Shown: in pieces, positions 61,051-64,000 of the stretch
Layout: each line of letters opens with the position of its first letter
How positions within the stretch are numbered: position 1 is the first letter of the stretch
Assembly: GCA_946807835.1 (NCBI GenBank)
Contig: OX327686.1
Span: forward strand, 13,516,001-13,580,000
Direction: 5' to 3'
DNA length: 64,000 nt
DNA from: Ailanthus altissimus
Lineage: Eukaryota > Streptophyta > Magnoliopsida > Sapindales > Simaroubaceae
Made by a program: the position numbers and the translations under genes
The notes under the pieces: model-generated
Told to the model about the DNA's origin: nothing
Database searches by the model: none
Seen by the model: only the letters and a program-made list of their open reading frames with translations

Positions 61051-63639
61051 TATAGTAACCACTTATCCACAACGGATAAGAATAAGTATTTACATATATA
61101 TATAATATTCATATTTTATTTGTATGTGGATGATACTTAATTTATATATTGTTATTAGTATTGTTTGTATAGATTAAGGATCTACTATTAGTATTGAGTT
61201 TATTTACAAGACTTTAGATTTATTTTAGGGACCAAATTGTAATACTTTAAAACTTTTGAGGGTTAATTTATAAATACTAAAAGTTAGCTTCTTAGTATAA
61301 AAATACACATTTTAAACCATAATTCACTCATTTTTGGTCGAGCTACCCCTTTTAGAGAGAGAAAAGAGAGAAATAGAGGGGAGAGAAAGAGAAGAAGAAG
61401 AAGAAAAAGAATAAGACATTGGAATTTTAGGCTTTAAGAGGTACATCATAACTCTTTCTCAATTTATTGGTGTTAATTAAGTTAATTTCTTTAAGTTTTT
61501 ATTTCTGAAAATATGTAAAATTGAGGACTTGATGTGGATTTTGTAAGATATATTGAGAATTAATGATGATTATGTAGATAACTTGATAAATCATGATGAA
61601 TTTGCAGAATTTCTACTTGATAGTTCTTAATCTGAGAATTTTATAAATTGTTGTACTTCGATTCTAGTTTTGGGTTTTGAAAATATGAAACTAGACATGT
61701 ATAGAATCATTTGAAACTTTGAATCTATTGAAAATTCTAAAAATTGAATTTTTAGTAAATTTATAAAAATGACCCTAAAATTCTAGAAATTTCCTGTATT
61801 AACAGTATGCTACAGTAACAAACAATTTTTTATTCGCTGAATGATAAATTTATATGTCTAATATGATATATTCAAAATTAAGAATTTATATCAATGTGGT
61901 TGAATGTTTATAATTTTTTAAAGTGTATCAGCTAATTGCAGTATTTGATTAATAGATTTTTAAAGCTATAGAATAAAATAGTTTTAAAATACTTTTGGCA
62001 GGAATTTTGCAGTAAAACATTTATGATAGGATTGACATATGTGTCAAGAGTAATTTTGTGGTAGTTTTATAATTTTTAAGTTAGTATATGATTTTATAAA
62101 ATTGGGAGATTAAATACTGTTCAGTAAATATCTTGATCCTGTTAGGATAATAGTTTGGATTTGATGGTGTTTATGAAATGAATTGTGTAGGAATTATGAT
62201 ATAATATTTATATATAAGAAGTATATATGATTCAAGAATGATATATTCTAATTTTGGAGTAATTGGACATCATTTTATATATAAGAATATTTTATTAAGT
62301 TGAAGTGGTCAGAAACCAAGTCATTAGATCAATTCGATGTGATAAGTGTAATATGTGTAATTTTGTAAGCTATTTAAAGTGTTTTGTGAAAATGGTGAGA
62401 CTTATGAAAGGATTAATCTCTATTAATAGGTTAAGGATAATTAAACCTTATACTCGAAAGTGTTAAGAGGTAAGTATACTAGACTTTTACTGAAATCACA
62501 ATAAACATAGTAATATTCTATGTATGATTTTGTAAATGTACTTAGAAAAATGTTTATGTTATGCCAAAGTATATTTTGATATGAAATATGAAAGACATAT
62601 GTTTATGAATATGAGCATGGGCATACATGACATACATTTATTTATGGAAGTGAGGGTTTCAAAATAAAATGTATTTAACAAAGAAAGTTTTTGAAGTAGA
62701 ATATGTCCATGAGAAATGTTTTGTGTTTTGAGGATGCTTGAACTTACTATTTACTTAATAGGCACCTTATGTGATTTATGGAGCTTTTATTTGTGACATT
62801 TTCTTTGGGATTGGTTTATGTTATGTGTTTCATATGTAGGGAGGATCCTAATGGTACCTAAAGGAAGAGTAAGTCATCACATTCGTATGGTGGCGTATTG
62901 GTGCATGTGAGAGGACTCACCGATGATCAGGGCGAGGGTTTGGCTCTTACCTTCGGACATGAGCATTATATATGTGTAATTTAAACCTTGTGCTATTTTT
63001 CTCATATGGTATATCATTGATGGATGACATTTAGCTCATTATGTGATATGTGATATGAAAGTTCCACTTAGTAGTAGTTGAGTGATGATATTCCTATTAT
63101 ATGTTTTGAAAGAATGTGTAAGCGATTACCTAACATGTGATTTGATAAGATTATGATTTTAATTTATCACGGCATATCATACATATGCATTGTGTATATA
63201 TATGTATTTGTATTTGTATTTTGATATATGAAAAACTAGTATGCTTACTGAGTTTTATACTTATTATAGTTTATGGTGATTTCAGGTAAATAAGGTACAT
63301 GTGTGCTTAGCGGATTTGGCAAGGCTTCTACTATCCCTTGGGTTCTCTAAGTTTCTAGGTTGCTAAGTGTTTCATTTGTGGACACGTGGTTTAAGATATT
63401 TGATTTATCTGTATTGAATAAATACTTATGTATTATTTTATTAAGTGTAGTTGTATTTAGTTTATGTTTCACCAAGTATGGTCATGAGTTAATTTTTGTG
63501 ATGAACCTATTGCAACTTACTAAGGATTCTTATGTAGAATTCAAGTTTGAAATTTTATACAATATTAATTATGAGTGCATATTATTGAATGAGTATAAGT
63601 TATGTTGTGTGTCAGATCTTTTGAGTTTGGGGCGTGACA
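61051..63639 (+). mobile_element. 2.6 kb solo LTR inside the gypsy integrase (Del/Tekay-like end)
   Basis: TGTTG flanks it exactly (61046-61050 and 63640-63644). Taking it out with one TGTTG makes the integrase continuous from the segment at 63645 onward into HPQTDGQ. On + it ends GGGGCGTGACA, the end usual for Del/Tekay chromovirus LTRs, and starts TATAGTAACC (TG changed to TA). A TATA box (AGTATAAAAATACAC, about 61296) and a GA-rich leader (61360-61415) lie in the + direction, so it is in + orientation, opposite to its host. No coding sequence; the 96-codon frame at 63360-63650 has no signature. Confidence 0.9.
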
Positions 63640-63644
63640 TGTTG

Positions 63645-64000
63645 TGCTAGAAAACTTAAATGTAGTCCAAAACCTTTTCTATAGAGTAAGCCAAAAGGCT
63701 GCCAAAAATTTGTTATCCTTGTCTGAAGTGATGGAAAGAGGTACACTATGCAAACGAACAACTTCTTTAAAGAACAGTTTGGCTATATAATATGCATTGT
63801 TGTCTTACGACATGGAATGAAATGTGACATTTTAGAAAACCAATCAACTACTACAAATACGGCATCACTGCCCCTCTGGGTTCTTGGTAAACCAAGCACA
63901 AAGTCCATAGAGATGTCATCCCAATGTGCATTAGAAATAGGCAAAGGCATGTACAAACCTGTGTTTTGTGACTACCTCTTGCTCGTTTGACAAGTTGGAC
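63645..64000 (-). pseudogene. Ty3/gypsy integrase core, continued
   Basis: On the minus strand: [20 protein letters not shown], then [19 protein letters not shown] and [14 protein letters not shown]. This is the conserved first Asp region (W-D-D-I-S-M-D-F) of gypsy integrases. One stop interrupts it and a frameshift follows. The second Asp region is changed (SDKDNKF). It runs off the right edge, where the zinc-finger end of the integrase would lie. Confidence 0.88.

Noticed and set aside
61051..63639. A complete retroelement rather than a solo LTR
   Set aside because: No internal repeated ends, primer site or coding domain is visible; the exact target duplication encloses one LTR-like unit.

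Overview
The window is nuclear DNA of a flowering plant, most likely a eudicot. It is very AT-rich, its genes carry many GT-AG introns, and much of it is layers of decayed plant transposons. The species cannot be named from sequence alone. Three host genes look intact. The first is an eight-exon aleurain-type (cathepsin H-like) vacuolar cysteine protease on + (19111-21839). The second is a single-exon P-class pentatricopeptide repeat (PPR) protein on - (24250-26043). The third is a fifteen-exon TTLL12-type tubulin-tyrosine-ligase-like protein with a leucine-rich region on - (49135-55378). I assembled both spliced genes by hand: every junction used is GT-AG, and the reading frames close exactly at 355 and 873 residues. 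The protease and the PPR gene converge tail to tail across about 2.4 kb.

Layout. 1-4836 is a degenerate Ty1/copia element on - that runs off the left edge; its LTR is 2674-4836. 4884-6174 is a solo LTR of a second family. 6.2-11.9 kb is a gene-poor mix holding two tRNA-like modules, an LTR relic, simple repeats and an isolated promoter-like patch. 11.9-18.2 kb is a decayed LINE on +. It is split by a 2.3 kb solo LTR with a perfect target duplication and by a second 1.3 kb insert, and a 450 bp tandem duplication spans one junction. 19.1-26.0 kb holds the protease and PPR genes. 26.6-31.6 kb is an AT-rich tandem array followed by a non-autonomous LTR element with gag remnants and a 1.3 kb tandem-repeat array. 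31.6-36.9 kb is a decayed hAT transposon, itself interrupted by a 1.5 kb solo LTR and carrying a 0.9 kb minisatellite. The hAT end lies inside a copia RT relic (36.9-39.6 kb). 40.1-41.8 kb is a third LTR of the family seen at the left edge. 42019-47012 is a whole but dead copia element with both LTRs. 47.0-49.1 kb holds orphan coiled-coil exons and a tRNA-Gly relic. 49.1-55.4 kb is the TTLL gene. 56830-57752 is a polyA-tailed retroposon. 60-64 kb is a Ty3/gypsy pol on - split by a 2.6 kb solo LTR.

The genes do not form a pathway; they are neighbours in a transposon-rich region. The transposons give a readable order of events: LINE, hAT and gypsy first, LTR insertions into them later, local duplications last. 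I found no CRISPR array, no operon and no clearly new multi-gene system. The points most worth a second look are the unusual active-site residues of the TTLL protein, the two tandem arrays inside mobile elements, the GC-rich motif array in one LTR, and several exactly datable nested insertions.
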